In this document: positions 53,459 to 61,710 of the stretch, in pieces
Layout: every line of letters begins with the position of its first letter
Numbering within the stretch: position 1 is the first letter of the stretch
Assembly (NCBI RefSeq): GCF_003851545.1
Contig: NZ_BHVX01000006.1
Location: 1 to 64,000 of the forward strand
Length of the DNA stretch: 64,000 nt
Origin: Ralstonia sp. SET104
GTDB taxonomy: Bacteria; Pseudomonadota; Gammaproteobacteria; Burkholderiales; Burkholderiaceae
Direction: 5' to 3'
Notes under the pieces: generated by a model
Told to the model about the DNA's origin: nothing
What the model saw: only the letters and a program-made list of their open reading frames with translations
The model's database searches: none
Made by a program: the position numbers and the translations under genes

Positions 53459-54877
53459 TTACGGCATGGCGGCCGGGGCACTCGCAGCGGGTGCCGAAGC
53501 ACCGCCCTGGCCACGGCGATGACGCCCGCCTTGTTGCGCTTGGCCAGCGGCAGGTGCGCTGGCAGATGCGGCACCAGGTGCGGCACCAGGCTGGATCACC
53601 TCCACGGGCGAGCCGTCGCGCAGCTTGTCGGCACCATCGATCACCACGCGCTCGCCAGGCTGCAGACCTTGCGCCACGGATACACGCTCACCTTCGGTCA
53701 CGCCCAGCTTGACCACGCGCAGCGCCACCTTGTTGTCTTCGCCCACGACGTAGACGAAGGTGCCTTGCGTGCCGCGCTGGATGGCGGCGCCTGGCACGAT
53801 CACTACGTCGCGCAGCGTATCCACGCGCATGCGCACGTTCACGAACTGGTTGGGGAACAGCATGGCGTTCTGGTTCGGGAACTGCGCACGCAGCTTGACC
53901 GTGCCGGTCGTGTTGTCGATGGTGTTGTCTACCGTCATGAGCACGCCGCGCGCAAGCTGCGTGGTCTGGGCGCGGTCCCAGGCTTCCACCGGCAGCCTGT
54001 CGCCGGATTTCAGGCCAGCCTGCAGGCGCGGCATGACCTTGGGCAGGTTGTCTTCGGGGATGGAGTAAATAACGGTGATCGGATCGATCTGGGTGATCAC
54101 CACGATGCCGTTGGTGTCCGACGCATGCACGATGTTGCCCGGATCCACCTGGCGCAGGCCAACCCGGCCCGCCACCGGCGCGGTGATGCGCGTATAGGAA
54201 AGCTGTACGCGCGCGTTATCGACGTTGCCCTGATCGAGCTTGACCGTGCCCTCGTATTGGCGCACCAGTGCGGCCTGCGTATCCACCTGTTGCTTGGAGA
54301 TCGAATCCTGTGAGAGCAGCGTCTGATAGCGTTGCAGATCCAGCTTTGCGTTTTGCAGCAACGCCTGATCGCGCGCAAGTTGACCTTCTGCCTGGGCGAG
54401 CTGCGCCTGATAGGTGCGCGGGTCGATCTCGGCCAGCAGGTCACCGGCCTTGACGGTCTGGCCTTCCGTGAACGCCAGGCGCACGAGTTGGCCGTCCACG
54501 CGCGTCTTGACTGTCACGTTGTTGACCGGGGTGACATTGCCCAGCGCCGACAGCACCACATTGATGTCGCCCTTGGCAGCCGTACCGATCATCACCGGCA
54601 TCGGCTTGTTGGCCATGGCCGCGCCGCGCCCACCGGCGCCGCCTCGGCCACCGCCTGCACCCCCGGGGCCGCTGTTGCGGTGCGACGCGTGGTAGATCGC
54701 ATAGCCGATCAAGGCCAGGATCACGATCACCAACCAGATGCCCCAGCGGCGGCGCTTGCCACCCTCACGCGGAGGCGGCAGCAACGTCGAAGACACCCCT
54801 TGAGGCGTCTCTCTCCCGTCGTCTGTATGGCGACCGGCATCGAATTGGCCGGGTTTCTGGTCCTTGGGATCGGACAT
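53459..54877 (-). CDS. mdtA: RND pump periplasmic adaptor, MdtA-like
   Basis: Membrane-fusion protein of 472 residues that links the permeases to the outer-membrane channel. A cytosolic N-terminus of about 50 residues leads into one anchor helix (WGIWLVIVILALIGYAIYHA); the periplasmic part has the lipoyl half-motifs (VKTRVDGQLVRLAFTEGQTV and PVAGRVGLRQVDPGNIV) around a coiled-coil hairpin (about 185-230), then beta-barrel and membrane-proximal domains. Gly-rich GGAGGGRGGAGGRG follows the anchor, and an Ala/Pro/Gln-rich tail ends the protein. First gene of the pump operon, divergent from the two-component genes. Confidence 0.93.
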   Translation of the reverse strand: MSDPKDQKPGQFDAGRHTDDGRETPQGVSSTLLPPPREGGKRRRWGIWLVIVILALIGYAIYHASHRNSGPGGAGGGRGGAGGRGAAMANKPMPVMIGTAAKGDINVVLSALGNVTPVNNVTVKTRVDGQLVRLAFTEGQTVKAGDLLAEIDPRTYQAQLAQAEGQLARDQALLQNAKLDLQRYQTLLSQDSISKQQVDTQAALVRQYEGTVKLDQGNVDNARVQLSYTRITAPVAGRVGLRQVDPGNIVHASDTNGIVVITQIDPITVIYSIPEDNLPKVMPRLQAGLKSGDRLPVEAWDRAQTTQLARGVLMTVDNTIDNTTGTVKLRAQFPNQNAMLFPNQFVNVRMRVDTLRDVVIVPGAAIQRGTQGTFVYVVGEDNKVALRVVKLGVTEGERVSVAQGLQPGERVVIDGADKLRDGSPVEVIQPGAAPGAASASAPAAGQAQQGGRHRRGQGGASAPAASAPAAMP

Positions 54878-54997
54878 ATTGGCGTTCCTGTTCTTAACGA
54901 TGTGGGGACGAGCGCACATGATACCGAGCGCCCGTGCCGGTCAGATCGCAGCTTAAGGGCAACGTCTTTGCGCAGAATTAGTCGCGCTGTGGGTTCT

Positions 54998-55012
54998 ATT
55001 ACGTGAGATTAC
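54998..55012. promoter_or_regulatory. CpxR-like direct repeat between pump operon and two-component genes
   Basis: ATTAC-GTGAG-ATTAC is a direct repeat with a 10-bp period; read on the other strand it is GTAAT-N5-GTAAT, close to the CpxR box GTAAA-N5-GTAAA. It lies about 120 nt from both divergent starts (54877 and 55131), suitable for binding of the OmpR-type response regulator encoded next to it. Inference from pattern and position. Confidence 0.5.
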
Positions 55013-55130
55013 AAACCCGTTGCGGTGTTACCGAGAGAAACAATATGGCGAAAGTGCGCCGGATTTGTGGTGGCCACAATCGCTATCATGAGCACACCTT
55101 CCTGCGCCTACCAGACACTCCACCAGACAG

Positions 55131-55871
55131 ATGAGCGGCACCAAGATCCTGGTCGTCGACGACGACGTCGAACTGCGCGACCTCCTGCGCGAATACCTGA
55201 CCCAGCAGGGTTTTGCCGTTTCTGTGCTGCACGACGGCGATGGGCTGGGCGCCCGGCTCGAGCGCGAGCGCCCGGCGCTCGTGGTGCTCGACCTGATGAT
55301 GCCCAAGGTTGACGGCCTGTCGGCCCTGCGCGACCTGCGCGCCCGCAACGACGACGTGCCCGTCATCCTGCTCACCGCCCGCAGCGACGAGATCGACCGC
55401 ATCATCGGCCTGGAGATCGGCGCCGACGACTACCTCGGCAAGCCGTTCTCGCCGCGCGAGTTGCTCGCTCGCATCAACGCCGTGCTGCGTCGCCGCCTGG
55501 CGGTGCCGGCCTCCGCGCCAGAAGACCGGGACAGTTTCAGCTTCGGCCCGTTCAAGCTCAACTTCCGCATGCGCACGCTGTTTCGCGGTGACCGCGCGCT
55601 TTCCATCAGCGACACCGAATTCGCGCTGCTCAAGCTGCTGATCGCGCATGCGATGCAGGTGCTCACGCGCGAGCACATTGTCGAGCTGATGTACGGGCCG
55701 GGCAGCGGCGTGTCAGATCGCGGCATCGATGTGCAGATCTGGCGCCTGCGCCGCGTGCTGGAAGAAGACGCCCAGCGCCCGCGCTATATCCAGACCGTAC
55801 GCGGCCGCGGCTATACCTTCGTGCCGGACGAGCGGGAAGAGCAGGAAGCGCGTGATGAAGTTCAAGACTAG
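55131..55871 (+). CDS. OmpR-family response regulator
   Basis: A 246-residue two-component regulator. The receiver domain has the acidic pocket VVDDD (residues 8-12), the phosphoacceptor Asp in VVLDLMMPKVDG (near 54), the Thr in LLTARS and the Lys in GKPFSPREL. A winged-helix DNA-binding domain fills residues about 135-235 (SDTEFALLKLLIAHAMQVLT, IDVQIWRLRRVLEE, RGRGYTF). It is divergent from the mdt-type pump operon, as BaeR or CpxR-type regulators often are from the pumps they control, and overlaps its sensor kinase gene by 17 nt. Confidence 0.94.
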   Translation: MSGTKILVVDDDVELRDLLREYLTQQGFAVSVLHDGDGLGARLERERPALVVLDLMMPKVDGLSALRDLRARNDDVPVILLTARSDEIDRIIGLEIGADDYLGKPFSPRELLARINAVLRRRLAVPASAPEDRDSFSFGPFKLNFRMRTLFRGDRALSISDTEFALLKLLIAHAMQVLTREHIVELMYGPGSGVSDRGIDVQIWRLRRVLEEDAQRPRYIQTVRGRGYTFVPDEREEQEARDEVQD

Positions 55872-57141
55872 ATTCGACACGCTGTTCGGCCGTCTGGCCG
55901 TGCTGATCGTGGTGGTGCTGGTGCTGAGCCATTTCTCGTGGCTGGGTGTGTTGCGCACCGAGCGGCGCGAGCGGCAGTTCCAGGCCTCGGTAGACCAGAT
56001 GGCGTTCCAACTGCAGGCGTTTCAGGCAGCGATGGATGGTCATCTGCGCGTGAAGTTGCCTGACCTCGTGACCGAAACCGATGAGCCGCCCCAGGGCGAC
56101 GCGTTGTCGGCATCGGACAAGTCTGCGGAACTGGTGCGGCAGCTTGCGCACCGTTTGCCATCTGACACGCAACTGCGGCTGGAGGCGGGCCCCACGCCGC
56201 GCGTATTCGTGCGCTTTCCGCAGCGCAGCAAGTGGATCGCCATGCCGCTGGTGTGGGTGCACGCGCCGCCCACCATCTCGGCCGTGGTGCCGGGGATCAT
56301 GGTGGTGCTGGCGATTGCCATTGCGTTCTCCTTGTTTGCCGCGTGGCAGATTCAGCGCCCGGTGCGCGCGTTGGCTGCTGCTGCCGGCGCACTCGCCCGG
56401 CGCCGTTACGTGGCGCCGCTCAAAGAGCGTGGCCCATACGAACTTCGCCAGTTGACCGATCAGTTCAACCATATGGCTGCCGAGCTTTCGGCCACCGATG
56501 AAGAGCGCAACACCATGCTGGCCGGCATTGCGCATGATCTGAAAACGCCGCTGTCGCGCCTGCGCCTGCGCGCCGAAATGCTGGCTGACCCGAAAGCAGG
56601 CGCCGGTATCGAGCGCGACGTCGAATCCATGTCGGCCATCGTCGAGCAGTTTCTCGCTTATGCGCAAAGCGGCGACAGCGAGGTGCGCGAGGTGTCGGTC
56701 GATCGCCATCTTCGCGGCCTGGTGCAGCCGTTTGCCGAGCAAGGCAAGCATGTCGTGCTGGATCTGCACGCCGGAGACCGCTTCCGCCTCAAGCCGACGC
56801 ATCTGGAGCGCATCATCGTCAACCTGCTCGACAACGCGTTCGCATATGGCGCCGAGCCCGTCAACGTGCGCACCGCTGCGGATGAGACCGGCTACACATT
56901 GACGGTGGAGGACCATGGCGCGGGCATCCCTGCCGCTGACTTTGACCGTGTCATGCGGCCGTTTGTGCGCCTGGACCCGGCGCGTGGCGGTAACGCGCAC
57001 TGCGGGCTCGGGCTGGCGATTGTCGACCGGCTGGTGCGCCACCTGGGCGGCGATCTCGCGGTAGGGCCGGTGGCTGCAGACGCGCCAGCGCCGGGTTTCC
57101 GCGTCACCATGCGGTTTCCGGTGTCGGCAGCGGCGGCGTGA
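55855..57141 (+). CDS. Sensor histidine kinase (EnvZ/CpxA-like)
   Basis: A 428-residue inner-membrane kinase. Helix 1 is about residues 10-33 (GRLAVLIVVVLVLSHFSWLG), a periplasmic sensor of about 100 residues follows, helix 2 is about 140-162, then a HAMP linker. The phosphoacceptor is in GIAHDLKTPLSRLRLRAEML, and the ATP-binding region has N-box NLLDNAFAYG, G1 DHGAGIP and G2 GGNAHCGLGLAIV. The start at 55855 overlaps the response regulator stop and follows AGGAAG. It should phosphorylate the adjacent regulator; the periplasmic signal is unknown. Confidence 0.93.
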   Translation: MKFKTRFDTLFGRLAVLIVVVLVLSHFSWLGVLRTERRERQFQASVDQMAFQLQAFQAAMDGHLRVKLPDLVTETDEPPQGDALSASDKSAELVRQLAHRLPSDTQLRLEAGPTPRVFVRFPQRSKWIAMPLVWVHAPPTISAVVPGIMVVLAIAIAFSLFAAWQIQRPVRALAAAAGALARRRYVAPLKERGPYELRQLTDQFNHMAAELSATDEERNTMLAGIAHDLKTPLSRLRLRAEMLADPKAGAGIERDVESMSAIVEQFLAYAQSGDSEVREVSVDRHLRGLVQPFAEQGKHVVLDLHAGDRFRLKPTHLERIIVNLLDNAFAYGAEPVNVRTAADETGYTLTVEDHGAGIPAADFDRVMRPFVRLDPARGGNAHCGLGLAIVDRLVRHLGGDLAVGPVAADAPAPGFRVTMRFPVSAAAA

Positions 57142-57249
57142 TCGCCCCAGAGCCTGACTGACATACGGGCAGGCGATTGCGTAAGCTATCCTAGGCGGTG
57201 CAAGCATGCTTGTTGCGTGCGCTCGCCAGAACTCCCGGGAGGAAAACGC

Positions 57250-57690
57250 ATGAATCGCGCTGTCTGTCTCGTCAAGGACGCTGGCCAAGCCCGCAGGGCC
57301 GCCACCGTTGCCGCGTTTGCGCTGACGATGGGCTTGGCGGCTTGCTCGTCGCCGATGCCTCCGTGGCAGCCGCCGCGTACGATCATTCAGCCCGCACCCG
57401 CACCCGCACCCGCACCCGCACCCGCACCCGTTACCACGCTTCCACCTGCACCGGCCATGCAACCGATGCCGGCGCAGTCGCCGGCATACGCGCCGCCGCA
57501 GGCCGCCGGCAACGAACCCCCGCGTGCGACGCCGGGCATGGCAAATCCCGCATCGACTTACTGCCTGCAGCGTGGCGGTCAGCTTGAGTTTTCCACTCGC
57601 GCAAACGGCAGTGACGTGGGAACTTGCGTGAGCCCAGGCGGAGATGAATGTGAAGAATGGGCGTTTCTGCGCGGCAGTTGCACGTGGTAA
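57250..57690 (+). CDS. DUF333-containing lipoprotein with proline-alanine repeat
   Basis: A 146-residue lipoprotein starting at an ATG after GGGAGGAAAA. The signal ends in the lipobox LAAC (Cys near residue 32). The mature protein has a proline-alanine repeat (APAPAPAPAPAP, about residues 48-61) and a Pro/Ala-rich linker, followed by a C-terminal DUF333 domain (NPASTYCLQRGGQLEF and CVSPGGDECEEWAFLRGSC, with four cysteines that can form disulphides). DUF333 proteins are small periplasmic or outer-membrane lipoproteins of unknown role. It follows the two-component genes by about 110 nt in the same direction and may be a target. Confidence 0.87.
   Translation: MNRAVCLVKDAGQARRAATVAAFALTMGLAACSSPMPPWQPPRTIIQPAPAPAPAPAPAPVTTLPPAPAMQPMPAQSPAYAPPQAAGNEPPRATPGMANPASTYCLQRGGQLEFSTRANGSDVGTCVSPGGDECEEWAFLRGSCTW
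57391..57430. repeat. In-frame hexanucleotide repeat (CCCGCA)
   Basis: The hexamer CCCGCA occurs 6.7 times in tandem and encodes the Pro-Ala repeat of the lipoprotein. Because the unit is a multiple of three, gain or loss of copies would change the length of the linker without shifting the frame. Confidence 0.9.
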
Positions 57691-57713
57691 ATGCCGGCAG
57701 TTGTTACAGGTAG

Positions 57714-57745
57714 AAAAAAAGGGCCGCAGAATATTGCGGCCCTTT
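57714..57745. terminator. Bidirectional terminator between the DUF333 lipoprotein and arnT
   Basis: An 8-bp stem GGGCCGCA/TGCGGCCC with a six-base loop (57721-57742) has seven A residues before it and TTTC after it, so it can end transcription of both convergent genes. Confidence 0.88.
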
Positions 57746-57774
57746 CGTTGGGGGATGCGATCAGCGCGCGATGC

Positions 57775-59496
57775 TTATCGGCGCGCGACCACCACCTTGT
57801 CGGCGGATTCGGCCACCAGCCGCATCGGCACGCCGGCTGTCTGCAGCTTCTGCCACGTCGTACGGCGCATGAACGCGTAGGCGGGCGGGCCGTCAGTCCA
57901 GCGTTTGATCCATTCTTCGGTGGTCGCCACCACTTTGCCGGGCTCCAGCCCTGCGCCCATTTCCAGTTCGTCAAAACCCGAGACCAACGTCATCGGGCGA
58001 CCGAGGTAGTAGATGGCGGTCTGGTCCAGCCACTCAACGGAATAGAACGGCGTCTCGGCGGAAATCGGGCCGGTGGCACTCAGCGTCTTTTCGATGACAC
58101 TGCGGGCGGAGAGTGCATCGCGGAAGATCTCGCTGGCATTGAGCACGCGGTCCCAGCAGAACAGGGCGGAGATCGACAGCACGATGACGGCCACTGTACG
58201 TTGGTGCCAGCGCAGGGCCACAAGCGCGGCCAGCGCGCCCGCGGCCAGCATGGCCATTACCCCGCGCAGTGCCGGCATGGCCAGGGCAACTTGTTCCGCG
58301 GGCATCTTCGCGCCGGCCTTGGCGCCGATCATCGGTACGGCAAACCATAGCCCGATCGCAATCAGCAGGTTGACGCCCAGCGACCACGCAACGGCACGCG
58401 TCGGCATCTTTTCCAGCGCCAGTGCCAGCACAATCGCCAGTGCAGGGAAGGCCGGCACGATATAGCCCGGCAACTTCGAGTTGGACACTGAAAAGAACAG
58501 GAAGATCATCCCCGCCCACGCAATCGACCAGCGCATCAGGTCAAATTGCCGCGAGCCGATGAAGAGATCGGCCACGCGACTCATGCGTCGGCCGATGGCC
58601 GCAAACAGCAGCGGCGTCCACGGCAGCAGCCCCGCCACGCCCACCGCAATGAAGTACCACCACTTGCCACTGCGATGGTGCTCGTTGGTCAGGAAGCGCT
58701 GGAAATGCTCGTGGATGAAGAAAAAGTTGAAAAATTCCGGGTTGCGCTGTTGCACGATCACGAACCACGGCACGGTGGCGATCAGGTACAGCGCCAGACC
58801 CGGCAGCCAGTGCATGCGGCGGATCAGTGCCCAGTCGCGCGTCATCAGCAGGTAGGCAACGCCGATGAGGCCCGGCACCACCAATCCGATCAGCCCCTTG
58901 GTGAGGGTGGCACCGGCCAGCGCCAGCCAGACCACGAGCATCCACGCGAGCCGCCCACCGCGCGATGCGCCTGGTCGCTGTGCCAGTGCAAAGCCGCACG
59001 CGCCTACCGTCAAAAAGAATCCCACGCCCATGTCGAGCGTGATGACCTGCCCGAACAGCAGATACAGCAGCGACGAAGCGAGAATCGCGGCACCCGTAGC
59101 CGCCGCGCGCCCACCGCGATAGACCGCCAGCGTCCACGCCGTCATCAGGATGCCGCCCAGCCCGAACAGGACGGGCCACAGACGTGCGCCCCAGGCGTTC
59201 ACACCGAATGCCTGGAAGGTGGCAGCCGTTGTCCAGTACTGCAGGGGTGGCTTTTCGAAATACTTGAGATCGTTCAGGCGTGGGGTCACCCAATCGCCGG
59301 AGACCACCATCTCGCGCGGGATCTCCGCGTAGCGGCCTTCATCGGGGCGGAACAGGGTGGAGCGTTGAAACAGGTCGTCCGTCCACAGCGCAAGAAACAC
59401 GGCGATGAGCGCAACGACAAGCAGCACCATCCACGGCGAGCGGTGGCGGGGGGAAACAATGCGGGATTCCATGCGGAGGGTAAACGTCGCGGCCAT
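57775..59496 (-). CDS. arnT: ArnT-type lipid A aminoarabinose transferase
   Basis: Inner-membrane glycosyltransferase of 573 residues (GT83/PMT-like) with about 12 helices that attaches L-Ara4N, or a related sugar, from an undecaprenyl carrier to lipid A, which lowers polymyxin binding. The first periplasmic loop carries the family signature LFRPDEGRYAEIPREMVVSG with the catalytic acidic residue, and LNDLKYFEKPPLQYW follows. The rest of the arn pathway (arnA, arnB, arnC, arnD) is not in the window. The start at ATG 59496 has no strong ribosome site; an in-frame ATG at 59472 is possible. Two-component genes lie upstream in the opposite direction. Confidence 0.85.
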   Translation of the reverse strand: MAATFTLRMESRIVSPRHRSPWMVLLVVALIAVFLALWTDDLFQRSTLFRPDEGRYAEIPREMVVSGDWVTPRLNDLKYFEKPPLQYWTTAATFQAFGVNAWGARLWPVLFGLGGILMTAWTLAVYRGGRAAATGAAILASSLLYLLFGQVITLDMGVGFFLTVGACGFALAQRPGASRGGRLAWMLVVWLALAGATLTKGLIGLVVPGLIGVAYLLMTRDWALIRRMHWLPGLALYLIATVPWFVIVQQRNPEFFNFFFIHEHFQRFLTNEHHRSGKWWYFIAVGVAGLLPWTPLLFAAIGRRMSRVADLFIGSRQFDLMRWSIAWAGMIFLFFSVSNSKLPGYIVPAFPALAIVLALALEKMPTRAVAWSLGVNLLIAIGLWFAVPMIGAKAGAKMPAEQVALAMPALRGVMAMLAAGALAALVALRWHQRTVAVIVLSISALFCWDRVLNASEIFRDALSARSVIEKTLSATGPISAETPFYSVEWLDQTAIYYLGRPMTLVSGFDELEMGAGLEPGKVVATTEEWIKRWTDGPPAYAFMRRTTWQKLQTAGVPMRLVAESADKVVVARR

Positions 59497-59598
59497 GGTC
59501 GGAAAGGCTAGGATTCTAGTCCATGCCGGATTAGCAGAGGGTTAGCCTGGCTGAATCGCTTCAAGCCTCGCTTATGCACCCGCAAGAGCAAGGCCAAG

Positions 59599-59922
59599 CT
59601 CGATACCTGCCTCAACGACCGCCTCGACCGGAACCTGCTGCGCACCTTTCTCGCCATTGCGCGTGAACGCAGCATCAGCCGCGCCGCCACGCGCCTGCAC
59701 CTGCACCTGCACCTGACGCAGCCCGCCGCGAGCCAGGCGCTCAAGCGGCTTGAGGACCAACTCGCCGCCGCCTTGGTTTTTACAGTGAACCTGCGCCACC
59801 CCGAAGACACCCGCATTGCCGAGATGGAGGCGGCCCTGCGCGAATGCGTTGCCCAGATCGCCGCGCGTCGCGGCCTGACCATGCTGATCGGCCACCGCAG
59901 GCTTTGCCCGACCCGTCAGTAG
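59599..59922 (+). pseudogene. LysR-type regulator remnant with internal deletion
   Basis: An open stretch of 107 codons without a usable start reads as the helix-turn-helix of a LysR regulator (RNLLRTFLAIARERSISRAA, then TQPAASQALKRLEDQLAAAL) joined in frame to what looks like the end of one (NLRHPEDTRIAEMEAALREC, then VAQIAARRG) and a stop at 59920. A normal protein is about 300 residues. The helix-turn-helix itself carries a tandem triplication of CACCTG (Leu-His repeats). Neither start codon nor ribosome site is seen, so it is not expected to be expressed. Confidence 0.72.
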
Positions 59923-59985
59923 GGTCGATACGTTGCAACTTGTTGCGGTAGCATGGCGGCTGCCGGCAATCCTGCCGGTTCAGTA

Positions 59986-60160
59986 CGTCTTCAGGGCGGG
60001 GTGGAATTCCCCACCGGCGGTATGCGGGCAAGGTGTTTGCGCCCGTGAGCCCGCGAGCGCCTCGCATGCGCTGAGGGCCTGTTCACAGGCCCTGTGCGAG
60101 GGTCAGCAGATCCGGTGAGATGCCGGGGCCGACGGTCAGAGTCCGGATGGAAGAAGATGT
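59986..60160 (+). promoter_or_regulatory. FMN riboswitch (RFN element)
   Basis: The conserved core is easily read: TCTTCAGGGCGGGGTGGAAT, CCCCACCGGCGGTA, GAGCCCGCGAG, then a variable stem (GGGCCTG/CAGGCCC), GCAGATCCGGTGAGATGCCG, GGGCCGACGGTCAGAGTCC and GGATGGAAGAAG. It precedes ribB by about 130 nt. On binding FMN it should switch off ribB, by termination or by blocking translation. A downstream hairpin CCCGG/CCGGG (about 60190-60210) with TTTTT in the loop may be part of the expression platform. Confidence 0.96.
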
Positions 60161-60288
60161 GCGGAACAACACGCTCCCGCTGCCAGGGCGCGCCCGGGTT
60201 TTTGCCGGGCTGCGCCGCTGCATGGCCTGGGCGTGTTTGTCTGCTTGCCCTGGAACGTCTTGTCGCCAATCTTGCGAGGAGCGTTTCC

Positions 60289-61014
60289 ATGTTGTCCACT
60301 CAGCAATCCCCTGCAATTCACCCGCCCGTATTGCCCACCGGCAATGCGATCCTTGACGCCATCGAAGCCCGCTTCGCTCCGGCCGACATGCCTGCGCGCA
60401 TGGCTGCCGCGCTTGATGCGGTGCGGCTTGGCGTGCCTGTTGTCGTGCTTGACGACGCCGACCGTGAGAACGAGGCTGACCTCATCGTCGCCGCCGACAA
60501 GCTCACGCAGGCCAGCATGGCGATGATGATTCGAGAATGCAGCGGCATCGTCTGCCTGTGCCTGACGGCGCAGAAGAGCGCATCGCTCGGCCTGCGCCCG
60601 ATGGTGGAAAACAACCGTAGCCAGTACGGCACGGCGTTCACCGTGTCGATCGAGGCGCGCACGGGCGTGAGCACCGGCGTGTCAGCAGCCGACCGCATCA
60701 CGACGATCCGCGCGGCGATTGCGGCGGATGCCGATACGCAATCGGTCGTCAGCCCTGGGCACGTGTTTCCGTTGGTTGCGAAGGAGGGTGGGGTGCTTGC
60801 GCGGCGCGGCCACACCGAAGGCTCGGTCGACCTCGCACGCTTGGCGGGCCTGCCGCCGGCTGCGGTGCTATGCGAACTGATGCTGCCCGACGGCACCATG
60901 GCGCGCCGTGACGACGCAGTGCGCTTTGCCGATCAGCACAACCTGCCGGTGCTGACCATTGAGGACATCGTCCGGTATCGGGAGCAAATGGAGCGCGCGG
61001 TCAGCTTTAGCTGA
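60289..61014 (+). CDS. ribB: 3,4-dihydroxy-2-butanone 4-phosphate synthase
   Basis: A 241-residue single-domain RibB that converts ribulose 5-phosphate to 3,4-dihydroxy-2-butanone 4-phosphate and formate for riboflavin synthesis. Active-site motifs are [12 protein letters not shown] (about 47-58), RECSGIVC, the TGVSAADR loop, [10 protein letters not shown] and [16 protein letters not shown]. There is no GTP cyclohydrolase II (RibA) extension. The ATG at 60289 follows GCGAGGAGC; the frame upstream belongs to the riboswitch RNA. Control is by the FMN riboswitch immediately upstream, so this is probably the regulated, second copy of the activity in a genome that also has a main rib operon. Confidence 0.96.
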   Translation: MLSTQQSPAIHPPVLPTGNAILDAIEARFAPADMPARMAAALDAVRLGVPVVVLDDADRENEADLIVAADKLTQASMAMMIRECSGIVCLCLTAQKSASLGLRPMVENNRSQYGTAFTVSIEARTGVSTGVSAADRITTIRAAIAADADTQSVVSPGHVFPLVAKEGGVLARRGHTEGSVDLARLAGLPPAAVLCELMLPDGTMARRDDAVRFADQHNLPVLTIEDIVRYREQMERAVSFS

Positions 61015-61049
61015 CACAAAGCCGGCCGCGCGCGAGAGGAGAAGTTGCT

Positions 61050-61676
61050 TTACCGCTTGAGCGCGGCAGCTTCCTTGGCAAGCGCCGTGATGCCCGCCCA
61101 GTCGCCAGCGGCGACCTTGTCCTTGGGCACCATCCACGAGCCGCCCACGCACACCACGTTAGGCAGTGCGAGGTAGTCGGGCGCGCTCTGGGGCGTGATG
61201 CCGCCCGTGGGGCAGAAGCGTACATCGCCGAACGGGCCATGGATCGACTTGAGCATCGGGATGCCGCCCGCCGCTTCGGCCGGGAAGAACTTCAGCGTGG
61301 TCAGGCCAAACTCAAGCGCCATGATCAATTCTGACGGCGTGATAATGCCCGGCAGCCAGTCGAGCCCGGCATCGGCCTGCGCCAGTGCCAGTGCGGGTGT
61401 GATGCCCGGCGACACGGCAAACACGGCGCCAGCATCTTTCGCCTGCATGAAGTGCTCCGGCAGCGTGAGCGTGCCGGCACCGACGATGGCATCTTTGCCC
61501 AGGTCTTTCACCACCGCGCGGATCACATCCAGCGCCACGGGCGTGCGCATCGTGATCTCGAACGTGCGGATACCGCCCTCGTACAGCGCGCGGCATACCT
61601 TGACGCCTTCATCGACAGATTGGAACTGCAGCACCGGGATGACCGGGCCGGCCTTGACGACGGAATCGATACCCAC
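61050..61676 (-). CDS. eda: KHG/KDPG aldolase
   Basis: A 208-residue class I aldolase that splits 2-keto-3-deoxy-6-phosphogluconate into pyruvate and glyceraldehyde 3-phosphate (and 4-hydroxy-2-oxoglutarate into pyruvate and glyoxylate). The general acid is in FEITMRTP (about 38-45) and the Schiff-base Lys is in LKFFPAEAAGG (near residue 131). VGAGTLT and FCPTGGI are also present. The start is GTG with an AGGAGA ribosome site. Downstream of gntP in the same direction, it should finish breakdown of the acid taken up by that permease. Confidence 0.95.
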   Translation of the reverse strand: MGIDSVVKAGPVIPVLQFQSVDEGVKVCRALYEGGIRTFEITMRTPVALDVIRAVVKDLGKDAIVGAGTLTLPEHFMQAKDAGAVFAVSPGITPALALAQADAGLDWLPGIITPSELIMALEFGLTTLKFFPAEAAGGIPMLKSIHGPFGDVRFCPTGGITPQSAPDYLALPNVVCVGGSWMVPKDKVAAGDWAGITALAKEAAALKR

Positions 61677-61710
61677 AACGTTCTCCTAAGTCAACTTCAA
61701 CAGGACAAAC

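Noticed and set aside
53449..53462. Short direct repeat GCTTACG between adaptor and permease genes
   Set aside because: Two copies of seven bases are too short to interpret; probably chance in a 64-nt gap.
57391..57430. Tandem repeat considered as a CRISPR-like array
   Set aside because: The unit is six bases with no spacers and lies inside a coding sequence; it is a simple sequence repeat.
55663..57462. Minus-strand open frame of 599 codons opposite the sensor kinase
   Set aside because: Shadow frame; it includes the repeat region of the lipoprotein gene read as CGCGCGCG-type cysteine/glycine repeats.
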